Assembly: GCA_913043185.1 (NCBI GenBank)
Contig: CAJWMI010000072.1
Coordinates: forward strand, 1-8,185
DNA: 8,185 bases
Source: an uncultured Fidelibacterota bacterium
GTDB taxonomy: Bacteria; Marinisomatota; Marinisomatia; Marinisomatales; UBA1611
Direction: 5' to 3'
A model generated the notes under the pieces. It was not told where the DNA came from. It worked only from the letters and a program-made list of their open reading frames with translations, and did no database searches. Shown here one piece after another: positions 1 through 6,719 of the stretch. Each line of letters opens with the position of its first letter. The first letter of the stretch is position 1. The position numbers and the translations under genes were made by a program.

Positions 1-1452
1 TTTCTACTCATCTGGGTAATGCCTACCCCAGAATCAATGCTCACAAAAGCAGAAGAGCTATTTGGAGATTTGAGCCCTGAACAAATTGCCGGCAAGGCGT
101 TTAATATGAAAATTATTATTGCGCTCCTCGGTTGCTGCACAGTCTTCTTTGCCACCGAAGCCCTCCCCATGCCCGCAGTCGCTCTTTTTATCGGACTAGT
201 CCAACTCTTTTTTGGCATTACTGAACCGAAAAATGTTGTAGCCACCTATGCACATGATGCAGTATGGTTTATCGCAGGCTCACTGGCTATGGGTGCGACC
301 ATGGTAAAACATGGACTTGATAAACGGATTGGCATGTTGGTCATGAATCTTTCCGGAACAAAAGTCCGTAACGTTGTTCTAGGTATATTAGTTGGTACGG
401 CTATCCCTTCCGCATTTATTAGTGAGGCCTCTATTGCTCCAATGTTTCTACCTATTGCAATGGCCCTTTACACCCTAACAACAAAAAAAATCGGAGATGC
501 TACTCAATTAGGAAAACTATTAATGATGTCTATAGCAATAGGATGTATGGTTGGGGCTCCTATGAGTCCAACTGGTGGTGCGCGGAATGCTATAATGATA
601 GGATTTCTTGCTAACCTTGGCCCAGAGTATGAAATAAGTTTTATGCAGTGGATGGTACTTGGTTCTTTTTATACACTATTTCTAGGAATATTCTTTTCCA
701 TCCTCTTACCATTTCTATATAAACCAGAAGTGGATGATCTATCCGATGCGGTAAATACACTTAGAGAGGACTTAAAAAAACATGGTGCTATGACCAGAGA
801 ACAGTGGATGGTGGCAGGTGTTGCATTGTTAATGATCATCGCATGGATAACCGATAAAGATCTTATCGCGCCAATACTTGGATTCCCTTTAGGTCTTGGT
901 GGCGTAGCAATGACCGGAACCGTACTGTTCATGATATTAGGTTTAGCGTCTTGGGCAGATTATGAAAAAAATGTTAGCTGGGGTGTTATCGTCTTATATG
1001 CTGGTGCAATTAGCCTCGGCGCCGTGTTTAAATCAAGCGGTGCTGCTAAATGGTTGGCAGATAGTTTAATCAATATTTTGACTACTTTTAACATTCAAGA
1101 AGGTCTACCTCTTGCAATATTAGTCGCTGTCATAGGTGCATTAATGACAAATTTAATGAGCGCTGGTGCCACAGTTGCTGTCATTGGACCAGTCGTCCTC
1201 GAGATGGCCGTAAGCTCAGGAACTAATCCTATTATTGTAGGTGTCGCACTGGCGATTGCTACCTCAATGGCGTTTTGGCTTGTTATTGGCACCCCAGCAA
1301 GTTCAGTGGTATACTCTGCAGGTCTCTTAGATGCAAAAGATTTTATCCGTATGGCCACATTCGCCTGGCCTGCTGCATTGATTATCATAATTTGTATGAT
1401 AGTCTTTTATTGGGTCGGCCTAGGCCTACAACCTATCATGATAGGAGGTTAG
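1..1452 (+). CDS. DASS/SLC13-family sodium-coupled anion transporter (5' end cut by window)
   Basis: A multi-spanning inner-membrane secondary transporter of the divalent anion:Na+ symporter (DASS/SLC13) family, which usually imports dicarboxylates, citrate or sulfate. The reading frame is open through base 1, giving FLLIWV before the first Met at 19. This looks like the end of helix 1 running into the family's 'PTPE...' loop, so the Met at 19 is probably internal and the real start lies upstream. Numbering from that Met, family landmarks in order are TEALPMPAVAL (46-56), the first hairpin (about 131-146), the GCMVGAPMSPTGGARN re-entrant segment (175-190), SLGAVFKSSGAAKWLA (332-347), the second hairpin (about 374-391) and VIGTPASSVVYSAG (422-435). 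The two inverted-repeat halves are visible. The signature Ser-Asn-Thr motifs are changed to SEA (135-137) and SAG (381-383), so substrate and cation use cannot be assumed. The gene is co-transcribed with the small membrane protein that follows. Family membership is confident; the substrate is unknown. Confidence 0.9.
   Translation, partial: FLLIWVMPTPESMLTKAEELFGDLSPEQIAGKAFNMKIIIALLGCCTVFFATEALPMPAVALFIGLVQLFFGITEPKNVVATYAHDAVWFIAGSLAMGATMVKHGLDKRIGMLVMNLSGTKVRNVVLGILVGTAIPSAFISEASIAPMFLPIAMALYTLTTKKIGDATQLGKLLMMSIAIGCMVGAPMSPTGGARNAIMIGFLANLGPEYEISFMQWMVLGSFYTLFLGIFFSILLPFLYKPEVDDLSDAVNTLREDLKKHGAMTREQWMVAGVALLMIIAWITDKDLIAPILGFPLGLGGVAMTGTVLFMILGLASWADYEKNVSWGVIVLYAGAISLGAVFKSSGAAKWLADSLINILTTFNIQEGLPLAILVAVIGALMTNLMSAGATVAVIGPVVLEMAVSSGTNPIIVGVALAIATSMAFWLVIGTPASSVVYSAGLLDAKDFIRMATFAWPAALIIIICMIVFYWVGLGLQPIMIGG
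1432..1448 (+). promoter_or_regulatory. Shine-Dalgarno AGGAGG overlapping a 14-bp perfect palindrome
   Basis: AGGAGG (1443-1448) lies six bases before the ATG at 1455, within the last codons of the transporter gene. It decides the start of the small downstream gene. The overlapping CCTATCATGATAGG (1432-1445) is a perfect palindrome that could fold as a 5-bp stem with a CATG loop in mRNA, covering the first three bases of the ribosome-binding site. A ribosome finishing the transporter would open it. The site and palindrome are seen directly; regulation is inferred, and a stem this short may be too weak to matter. Confidence 0.7.
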
Positions 1453-1454
1453 AT

Positions 1455-1781
1455 ATGGACAGTGGTATTATATTAATTGTGGTTCTAATCATAATCGGCT
1501 TTGCCATTACATGGAGTAATCAGAGTCAGGTAAAAGAAGTAGAAGATAGACAGACACAATATACCCGGGAACGTCAGGCCATGGCAGAGCATGATAATAA
1601 AAGTGCCTCTGAGGTTGATAACGACCGCAATGCTATGATTGAAACTCTTGAGGCCTCAATCACTGATCAGCCAGAGCAATTAGACAAAATGAAAAATATT
1701 ATTAATGACTGGGCTGATATGAAGATTAAATCTTTTAAAGACCGTAGGTCATGGGTACGCAACCCTGAAGAAGAAAGTTAA
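1455..1781 (+). CDS. Small single-helix membrane protein, transporter-linked, function unknown
   Basis: A 108-residue protein not recognised as a member of a named family. Residues about 4-20 (GIILIVVLIIIGFAITW) form one strongly hydrophobic helix. The rest is polar and highly charged (QVKEVEDRQTQYTRERQ onward), probably helical, and ends in DRRSWVRNPEEES. There is no cleavage site after the helix, so it is probably anchored, with the tail most likely cytoplasmic. The layout (short helix, charged helical stretch, 'LE' segment, conserved-looking Trp near the end) vaguely recalls PspB-like phage-shock proteins, but the resemblance is too weak for a name. The start at 1455 is chosen because of its perfect AGGAGG. 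An earlier in-frame ATG at 1275 would overlap the transporter gene by 178 bases and gives implausible sequence. The start lies two bases after the transporter stop, so an accessory or stabilising subunit is a reasonable guess. Confidence 0.8.
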   Translation: MDSGIILIVVLIIIGFAITWSNQSQVKEVEDRQTQYTRERQAMAEHDNKSASEVDNDRNAMIETLEASITDQPEQLDKMKNIINDWADMKIKSFKDRRSWVRNPEEES

Positions 1782-1791
1782 TCAACAATAA

Positions 1792-2433
1792 TTAATCATT
1801 AAAAATTACTTCTTCTCCTTCTCCGATAGGATTCCATATTTCAAATTTTTTCATCATTGCTTGAAATATCTCCATACCAATTAATCCATCCATCCATCCT
1901 GAAAGATGAATAAACCTTTTCCTAAACCAAATAATATCAACATTGGAAAACTGTCTCACAAAAGGCAATAATGCTATATCAGCTAGCGATATATTGTTAC
2001 TGAATAAAAACTTTTCACTAACTAATATTTTTTCAAAATTGTCTAATATTTTTTCACATTTTCCTCTATAATATTCAACAGAATATTCTGGATACCTATC
2101 GTGGTACTTATACATATCAAGCCACTTTTTAAATTCTTCGTCATTAATTGATATTATCTCTAGTTGATGATCTATATTATTTACAAACCAAGAATCAGGA
2201 TCATTTACCGATACCGACCATTTCATAATATCTAAACTCTCATCAATAACTTTACCATCTGGCAGGTTTAATACTGGAACAGTTCCTTTTGGCGAAAGCT
2301 GGTATAGTTTTTTAGGACGTTCTTTTAATAAAATTTCTCTGTGCTCATAACTGATTTTCGAATAGTACATTGAAATCCTTGCTCTCATTGCATAAGGGCA
2401 CCTGCGAAAAGTATATAAAACCGGTAATTTCAT
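1792..2433 (-). CDS. Glutathione S-transferase-like protein (thioredoxin-fold N-terminal domain)
   Basis: A cytosolic GST-superfamily protein of 213 residues, the usual length. The N-terminal thioredoxin-fold domain (about 1-78) carries RRCPYAMRAR at 10-19, with Cys12 in a glutaredoxin-like CPYA motif typical of omega- and beta-like bacterial GSTs. It also has the cis-proline turn TVPV (51-54) and the glutathione-binding pair DES (64-66). The all-helical C-terminal domain includes the characteristic SLADIALLPFVRQF segment. The presence of Cys rather than Tyr or Ser suggests thiol-transferase or dehalogenase-like chemistry rather than classical conjugation; the actual substrate is unknown. It is the last gene of the minus-strand block, 11 bases after trhO, and its stop lies only 10 bases from the convergent stop on the other strand. 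If the host is an FCB-group bacterium, where glutathione is often absent, a GST is slightly unexpected and could have been acquired. Confidence 0.88.
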   Translation of the reverse strand: MKLPVLYTFRRCPYAMRARISMYYSKISYEHREILLKERPKKLYQLSPKGTVPVLNLPDGKVIDESLDIMKWSVSVNDPDSWFVNNIDHQLEIISINDEEFKKWLDMYKYHDRYPEYSVEYYRGKCEKILDNFEKILVSEKFLFSNNISLADIALLPFVRQFSNVDIIWFRKRFIHLSGWMDGLIGMEIFQAMMKKFEIWNPIGEGEEVIFND

Positions 2434-2444
2434 TTTTTTGATCT

Positions 2445-3461
2445 CTAAATCTTTGGATTTCTAAAATACCTTCTTTTTATAACCCGTTTTGGATCCTTCC
2501 TTAACTCTTTTTGTTTACTCATAGGTAAAGACGCAAATTCCTTGCATTCAATAGAACAACAACCATTTAGCTTATTCTCGCATGTATTGCATTGAATAAA
2601 TAGAATATGACAGGTGTCATTATTGCAATCTCGGTGAGTATCAGAAGGGCCTCCACAAATATGGCAGTTTGCTATTATATCATCAGTGACTCTTTCACCT
2701 AATCGAGCATCAAAAACAAAATTTTTCCCAATAAATTTAGACTCAATATCTTTTTTTCTTATATCATGAGCGTATTGTATGATGCCCCCTTGTAACTGCT
2801 TCACATTACTTACACCACTATTTATGAGAAAAGCACTCGCTTTCTCACACCTAATGCCACCTGTGCAATATAATAATACCTGATGATCTTCTCGACCATT
2901 TAACATTCTTCTTACCTCTGGTAGCAATTCTTTGGATTTCTCTACCAAGGGTATCTCTGCATTTTTAAATCTTCCAACCTCCGTCTCATAGAAATTGCGC
3001 ATATCAATCACTGCAGTATTATCCTCTTCTATCGCTTTATTGAATTCTTCAGGTTTGAGATATTGACCAACTTTATTCATATCATAAATATGATCTGATA
3101 AGCCATAGGCCACGATTTCTTTTTTTACTTTTACCACAAGTTTATAGAAAGAGATACCATCAGATAATGCTTTCTTTATTGGCATATTTTTCAAAATCTT
3201 ATAGTTCTTTAAACCATGTTTGAATTCTTTCCATTTATGATCTGGCACGCTAATCTGAGCATTTATACCCTCTGAGGCGATATAAACCCTTCCAAAAATA
3301 TTTAATGATTCGAAATAAGAATATATATTATCTCTCTGAACTTCAGGCTCTTTAATAGGTGTATAATTATAGAATGAACAGGTAATACGTTTAAAAGATT
3401 CAGAATTAAGATTTTTTACTAATTCATCTTTACTTCTCTTATTGTATAATTTTTTTATCAT
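2445..3461 (-). CDS. trhO: Oxygen-dependent tRNA uridine(34) hydroxylase (rhodanese family, YceA/TrhO)
   Basis: TrhO hydroxylates uridine 34 in tRNA anticodons using O2, giving ho5U, the precursor of cmo5U-type wobble modifications. The 338-residue length is close to that of the E. coli enzyme (350). The N-terminal domain (about 24-115) has the family's YNYTPIKEPE and GRVYIASEGINAQISV segments. The rhodanese domain (about 140-240) has VIDMRNFYETEVGRFKNA and the active loop YCTGGIRCEKASA, with catalytic-type Cys199. GGIIQYAHDI and GKNFVFDARLGERV follow. The C-terminal tail holds nine cysteines between 266 and 306 (CHICG, then further pairs and CC), a likely metal-binding cluster. The version resembles the one common in Bacteroidota. 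It starts two bases after the alr stop and shows no obvious Shine-Dalgarno sequence, so its translation may depend on that of alr. Confidence 0.94.
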   Translation of the reverse strand: MIKKLYNKRSKDELVKNLNSESFKRITCSFYNYTPIKEPEVQRDNIYSYFESLNIFGRVYIASEGINAQISVPDHKWKEFKHGLKNYKILKNMPIKKALSDGISFYKLVVKVKKEIVAYGLSDHIYDMNKVGQYLKPEEFNKAIEEDNTAVIDMRNFYETEVGRFKNAEIPLVEKSKELLPEVRRMLNGREDHQVLLYCTGGIRCEKASAFLINSGVSNVKQLQGGIIQYAHDIRKKDIESKFIGKNFVFDARLGERVTDDIIANCHICGGPSDTHRDCNNDTCHILFIQCNTCENKLNGCCSIECKEFASLPMSKQKELRKDPKRVIKRRYFRNPKI

Positions 3462-3463
3462 AG

Positions 3464-4579
3464 TTAATTATCAATATATATATACTTAGTCCTACCTCCG
3501 ATTGCAGTAAGCAAAACATATGTGGTACTATTTATCGTTTCTGCAATAGTTTCCAAAGGAATATTCCCGGATTTATTTTTACCAAAGAACAATACATCTT
3601 CACCAGTTTGAGGCACTGTTTCACCAAAATCAACCATTAACTGATCCATGCATACTCTCCCTGCAATTTTGTACTTGTCGCCCTTATAGTTGACAAAACC
3701 ATTCTCATACCATGGTCTCGGGAATCCATCTGCAAAACCAGTCTGAACAACTCCAATATTTGTATCTCTGTCAGTAGTATAAACGCCTCCATAGCTTACA
3801 TGAGTACCTTTAGTGACCCTGCGAATGTTTACTATACTACCACAGAAACTCATAACAGGCTCTAACTCAATATCAGTATTAACCTCATTTGACGGCAAAG
3901 CACCGTATAAGAGCATCCCTACTCTAACCATATTAAAATAAGATTCCTCAAGATTAAGAATTGCTCCACTGTTAGAACAATGAACATATTTAAACTTTAT
4001 TTTGTGTTTATCTGCCAACTCAACGATTTCATTAAACTTTCTTAATTGCATTTTAGCATAAGTCAGGTCTCCCTCGTCCGCCGTAGCAAAGTGAGTGTAA
4101 ATACCTTCAGGATGTGTAGTTAAGTCTCTAGTTATTTTTTCATATAAAACATTTGCATCAGCTATGTCTATGCCAAGACGTGTCATACCAGTGTCAAACT
4201 TGATATGGTATCGAGGGCAATTCCCCGTCTCCAAGATATGAGTTTTAATACTATCAATATCATCTATTGAGCTGAGATTTAGTATAAGATTATTATTGTA
4301 TGCGAGGTCAATAAAATCAGACTGTATTTTTGAAAAAACAAATATATCATTATTAATCTTTGCATTACGTAATTCCATTGCCTCATCAATAGAAAATACA
4401 GCAAATTTAACATTTACATGGTTTGCAATTGCTTTTGCTATAGGCACAGCGCCATGTCCATATCCATTAGCTTTAACAACACATAAAAGTGTTCGATCTC
4501 CAACTTTTTCTTGAATATTTATTAGATTCGATTTACATCGATCAAGGTGGATAAAAGCTTTAGGACCTATTGTTGACAT
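3464..4579 (-). CDS. alr: Alanine racemase (PLP-dependent)
   Basis: Interconverts L- and D-alanine, supplying D-Ala for peptidoglycan, in the cytosol. At 371 residues the protein is full length. The N-terminal TIM barrel opens with the PLP-binding motif VVKANGYGHGA, where Lys36 is the Schiff-base lysine and Tyr40 follows. Further family motifs are KFDTGMTRLG (127-136), HCSNSGA (200-206) and VRVGMLLYG (218-226). The C-terminal beta domain provides the second catalytic base, Tyr263, in VSYGG, plus GRVCMDQLMVDFG (307-319) and the closing GGRTKYIYI. All catalytic residues are present, so it should be active. Its start codon lies inside the end of the upstream transferase-like gene (20-base overlap) and no clear ribosome-binding site is visible, which suggests coupling. 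The start fits the usual N-terminus (A-F-I-H-L-D... just before helix 1). Confidence 0.96.
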   Translation of the reverse strand: MSTIGPKAFIHLDRCKSNLINIQEKVGDRTLLCVVKANGYGHGAVPIAKAIANHVNVKFAVFSIDEAMELRNAKINNDIFVFSKIQSDFIDLAYNNNLILNLSSIDDIDSIKTHILETGNCPRYHIKFDTGMTRLGIDIADANVLYEKITRDLTTHPEGIYTHFATADEGDLTYAKMQLRKFNEIVELADKHKIKFKYVHCSNSGAILNLEESYFNMVRVGMLLYGALPSNEVNTDIELEPVMSFCGSIVNIRRVTKGTHVSYGGVYTTDRDTNIGVVQTGFADGFPRPWYENGFVNYKGDKYKIAGRVCMDQLMVDFGETVPQTGEDVLFFGKNKSGNIPLETIAETINSTTYVLLTAIGGRTKYIYIDN

Positions 4580-5039
4580 TATGGTATTTATTATATAATA
4601 GTTCTTTTAGAGATTCAAAATCGTTAACTATATCTGTGGCACAAGACATTATCCAGCCACTTAAATCTGTTATAGGTAATTGATTAACTAAATAAATTGG
4701 TTTCTGGTTGTAATAAGCAAGAGTCACTTCGCCATGTGTACCTCCACCTTTTAAAATACTTTTATCCCATAAGCAAATTATATAATCTGCTTCCTTCACT
4801 ACTGCATCTAAATCTTTTTTAATTGCTAGACGTATGAACTCTATAAATCTGTCTGGATCTGATTCCTTCCAATTTCGAAAATCTTTTGCGTTATGATCTG
4901 TTATTAACTTTTTTGATTCGATGACAGGATCAATCACATTGTGTTCAAGACTTTCATTTAACCATTGAGTAATTACTTTTCTCCAGTCTGCCCCATCATT
5001 ATCAGCATGCTCCATTCCACCAGATAGATATGCAATCAC
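4560..5039 (-). CDS. Nucleoside 2-deoxyribosyltransferase-like protein
   Basis: A 159-residue cytosolic protein with the features of the nucleoside 2-deoxyribosyltransferase superfamily. These enzymes cleave or exchange the N-glycosidic bond of deoxynucleosides or deoxynucleotides. The N-terminal strand and loop YLSGGMEH (4-11) corresponds to the 'YLSGP/YLAGP' substrate loop. ADYIICLWD (84-92) is the central strand ending in an Asp. KGGGTHGEVTLAYYNQKPIYLV (98-118) holds Glu104 at the position of the catalytic nucleophile, in the family's 'GT-x-x-E' context. It starts at GTG, overlapping the permease stop by four bases (GTGA), and overlaps alr by 20 bases. The next Met (residue 9) would remove the substrate loop, so GTG is preferred. 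Activity may be salvage, deoxynucleotide hydrolysis or clean-up of modified nucleotides; the sequence does not decide. Fold assignment is fairly sure, reaction uncertain. Confidence 0.75.
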   Translation of the reverse strand: MIAYLSGGMEHADNDGADWRKVITQWLNESLEHNVIDPVIESKKLITDHNAKDFRNWKESDPDRFIEFIRLAIKKDLDAVVKEADYIICLWDKSILKGGGTHGEVTLAYYNQKPIYLVNQLPITDLSGWIMSCATDIVNDFESLKELLYNKYHNVNNRS

Positions 5040-5785
5040 TGTCTTAACTTATTTCTTAATAAAATAGAATTAATTATTAATAGCCCTATAGAAAATAATA
5101 ACGGGGAAAAGATAAGTGGCCAATTTATAAACCCACTAAATAGGTAAGATTGCATTGCCTTCACAATCATTGAAATGGGGAATATTGACAATATATAATT
5201 AACAGATGGGGGGAAAAAAGGAAGCTCAATAATTAACCCGCTACCTAGAAGAATAAAAAAGAATAGAATAACAAGAGAAAGTAAAAAAGTAGCTGATTTA
5301 TCTGCTAATATAGAAATAGTAATCAAGATATTACCAAAAACTAGAATAAAAATTGATGAATAGACTAATAAAGCAACAGTTTCTATTAAACCAAACGGAT
5401 AAGGGATAATAAATGAGAATAGTAATAATGAACCTAGGCTCATAATAATACCTTCAATAAGTGCTACCATCAAAAAGCTAAAAATAATAAAACGTTTTGA
5501 ATAAGGAGAAAGCGATACATATGTTAAGACTTTCTTGTGTATTCTAAGATCAAAAATGTCACGAAAAATTGATGGAATGATACTTAGCCCAGATACAAAT
5601 AAAACCATACTAGGATAGATCCAGGTATCAAACTTTACATCATAAAGACTCATTATGAGGACATTCCTAAATGCAAGATTTGTAAATATAAAAACAGTTA
5701 ATGGCAACATAAAAGAGAGTACTAGACTAGATGTTATATTATTCCCTAATAACCAAATCCTTCTTATCATTAATGCTCTAATCAA
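5036..5785 (-). CDS. ABC-2 type transporter permease
   Basis: A 249-residue integral membrane protein with six predicted helices at about 18-36, 54-74, 99-127, 134-159, 163-186 and 223-243. This is the ABC-2 export-permease pattern. A short basic N-terminus (MIRALMIRRIW) precedes helix 1, and the cytoplasmic coupling-helix region lies around 75-98 (FRDIFDLRIHKKVLTYVSLSPYSKR). It pairs with the ATPase encoded directly upstream, whose stop it overlaps by four bases (TTGA). The start is TTG, chosen because a perfect GGAGGT lies eight bases before it. An ATG five codons later is possible but has poorer spacing. The gene is among the most AT-rich stretches in the window (16 G/C in the 60 bases 5401-5460, counted by eye). 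ABC-2 exporters move lipids, polysaccharides, drugs or peptides; nothing here identifies the cargo. Confidence 0.88.
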   Translation of the reverse strand: MIRALMIRRIWLLGNNITSSLVLSFMLPLTVFIFTNLAFRNVLIMSLYDVKFDTWIYPSMVLFVSGLSIIPSIFRDIFDLRIHKKVLTYVSLSPYSKRFIIFSFLMVALIEGIIMSLGSLLLFSFIIPYPFGLIETVALLVYSSIFILVFGNILITISILADKSATFLLSLVILFFFILLGSGLIIELPFFPPSVNYILSIFPISMIVKAMQSYLFSGFINWPLIFSPLLFSIGLLIINSILLRNKLRQ

Positions 5786-6708
5786 TCTAAACCACCTCCA
5801 GCAAATTCAGAATCCATTAAATCTCTTAGTCCAAGTTTTTTTACACTCAAGTCAATCATAAAACTCTCTGATGCTTCTTTAACAATATCAAAAAACACAC
5901 TTCTTTCTCTCCCATAAAAATGGAAAATATTATTTATTCTACTTGGTGATACAACTGTTGATACATTACTAAGAGATTTATATAAATCATCACTTAGATT
6001 ATCAAACTCTATCTGAAATTGGTGATAGTCAAGTGTGCTCTCTAATAGTTTGTCTAAGCTTCCATCCATAATAATTTTACCATCTCTAAATACAAGTATT
6101 CTATCATGTGCCTGTTCGACCTCTGGTAAGGCATTACTTACATATATTATTGATTTATCACCTTTTAACCGTTTGAGTAAGTCCCAAGTTAATCTCACAG
6201 AAGGAGCGTCCATGAACCCAGTAGGCTCATCCAATACAAGTATCTCCGGATTATGCATAAGAGCCCTCACTAGCATAACCCTTTTTTGAATTCCGTAAGA
6301 AACGCGTGAAGCAATCTCTCCTAAATATTCCGTGATAGCTAAGTTTTCTACATATAACTCAAGTCTTTTTTTATAATCATGGTCGCTGACATTATACAGT
6401 AAGGAAGAAAACCGAATATTTTGTTCAATTGTAAGCCAAGGATCTAAGTCCGTCTCATGAGGAACATATCCTATTAATTGACGAGTTTTATTCTTCCTCT
6501 TTTGCATGTCTAGACCATGAACAAAAATATTTCCATAATCAGGTTTTTCAAAGCCTGATAGAAGTTTTAATAAAATAGATTTTCCTGTATCATTGGCTCC
6601 AATAATGGCAACTAGAGAGCCCCTCTCTATTCCAAAAGTTAGGCCAGCAACAATAGTCTTATCATCGATTAATTTGCCAACTTTCTTTAGAGTGATACTT
6701 GCTTCCAT
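5782..6708 (-). CDS. ABC transporter ATP-binding protein with altered Q- and H-loops
   Basis: A 308-residue nucleotide-binding subunit that would power the permease encoded next. Walker A is GANDTGKS (37-44), signature VSYGIQKR (136-143) and Walker B ILVLDEP (156-162), with the catalytic Glu161 kept. The D-loop is GFMDAPS. The Q-loop position reads VPHET, with His84 where Gln (or Glu in some ABC-2 systems) is usual. The H-loop reads YVSNALPEVEQAHDRI, with Asn192 replacing the nearly invariant switch histidine. Residues about 225-308 form a C-terminal extension beyond the core domain, as in many BcrA/DrrA/NatA-like ATPases. Only one ATPase gene is visible, so a homodimer would carry the altered residues at both ATP sites. 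It begins 11 bases after polA without a clear ribosome-binding site. Family membership is certain; full ATPase activity is not. Confidence 0.92.
   Translation of the reverse strand: MEASITLKKVGKLIDDKTIVAGLTFGIERGSLVAIIGANDTGKSILLKLLSGFEKPDYGNIFVHGLDMQKRKNKTRQLIGYVPHETDLDPWLTIEQNIRFSSLLYNVSDHDYKKRLELYVENLAITEYLGEIASRVSYGIQKRVMLVRALMHNPEILVLDEPTGFMDAPSVRLTWDLLKRLKGDKSIIYVSNALPEVEQAHDRILVFRDGKIIMDGSLDKLLESTLDYHQFQIEFDNLSDDLYKSLSNVSTVVSPSRINNIFHFYGRERSVFFDIVKEASESFMIDLSVKKLGLRDLMDSEFAGGGLD
5794..5799 (-). promoter_or_regulatory. Shine-Dalgarno GGAGGT for the TTG-started permease
   Basis: GGAGGT on the minus strand lies within the last codons of the ATPase gene, eight bases ahead of the TTG at 5785. 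It supports the TTG start over the in-frame ATG at codon 6. It is one of only two strong ribosome-binding sites in the window; most other minus-strand genes lack one. Confidence 0.75.
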
Positions 6709-6719
6709 ATATTTAAATC

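Noticed and set aside
19..21. ATG at 19 as the transporter start
   Set aside because: The frame continues upstream to base 1 with hydrophobic residues matching the end of helix 1, and no ribosome-binding site is visible before it.
669..1388. Antisense reading frames opposite the transporter
   Set aside because: They are shadows of a strongly conserved transporter, with no ribosome-binding sites and no recognisable protein sequence.
1417..1426. GGCCTAGGCC palindrome near the transporter end
   Set aside because: A 10-bp palindrome within well-defined codons is expected by chance, and nothing links it to a site.
1275..1454. In-frame upstream extension of the small membrane protein beginning at an ATG at 1275
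   Set aside because: It lies wholly inside the transporter gene, reads as Cys- and His-rich nonsense, and the perfect AGGAGG before 1455 marks the real start.
1778..1806. Bidirectional terminator between the convergent genes
   Set aside because: Only a 5-bp A/T stem with a long loop can be drawn, with no G/C-rich stem or clear T-run in either direction.
1884..1899. Four copies of ATCC inside the GST gene as a phase-variation repeat
   Set aside because: Four tetranucleotide copies are too few for a contingency locus, and they encode a normal part of the C-terminal domain.
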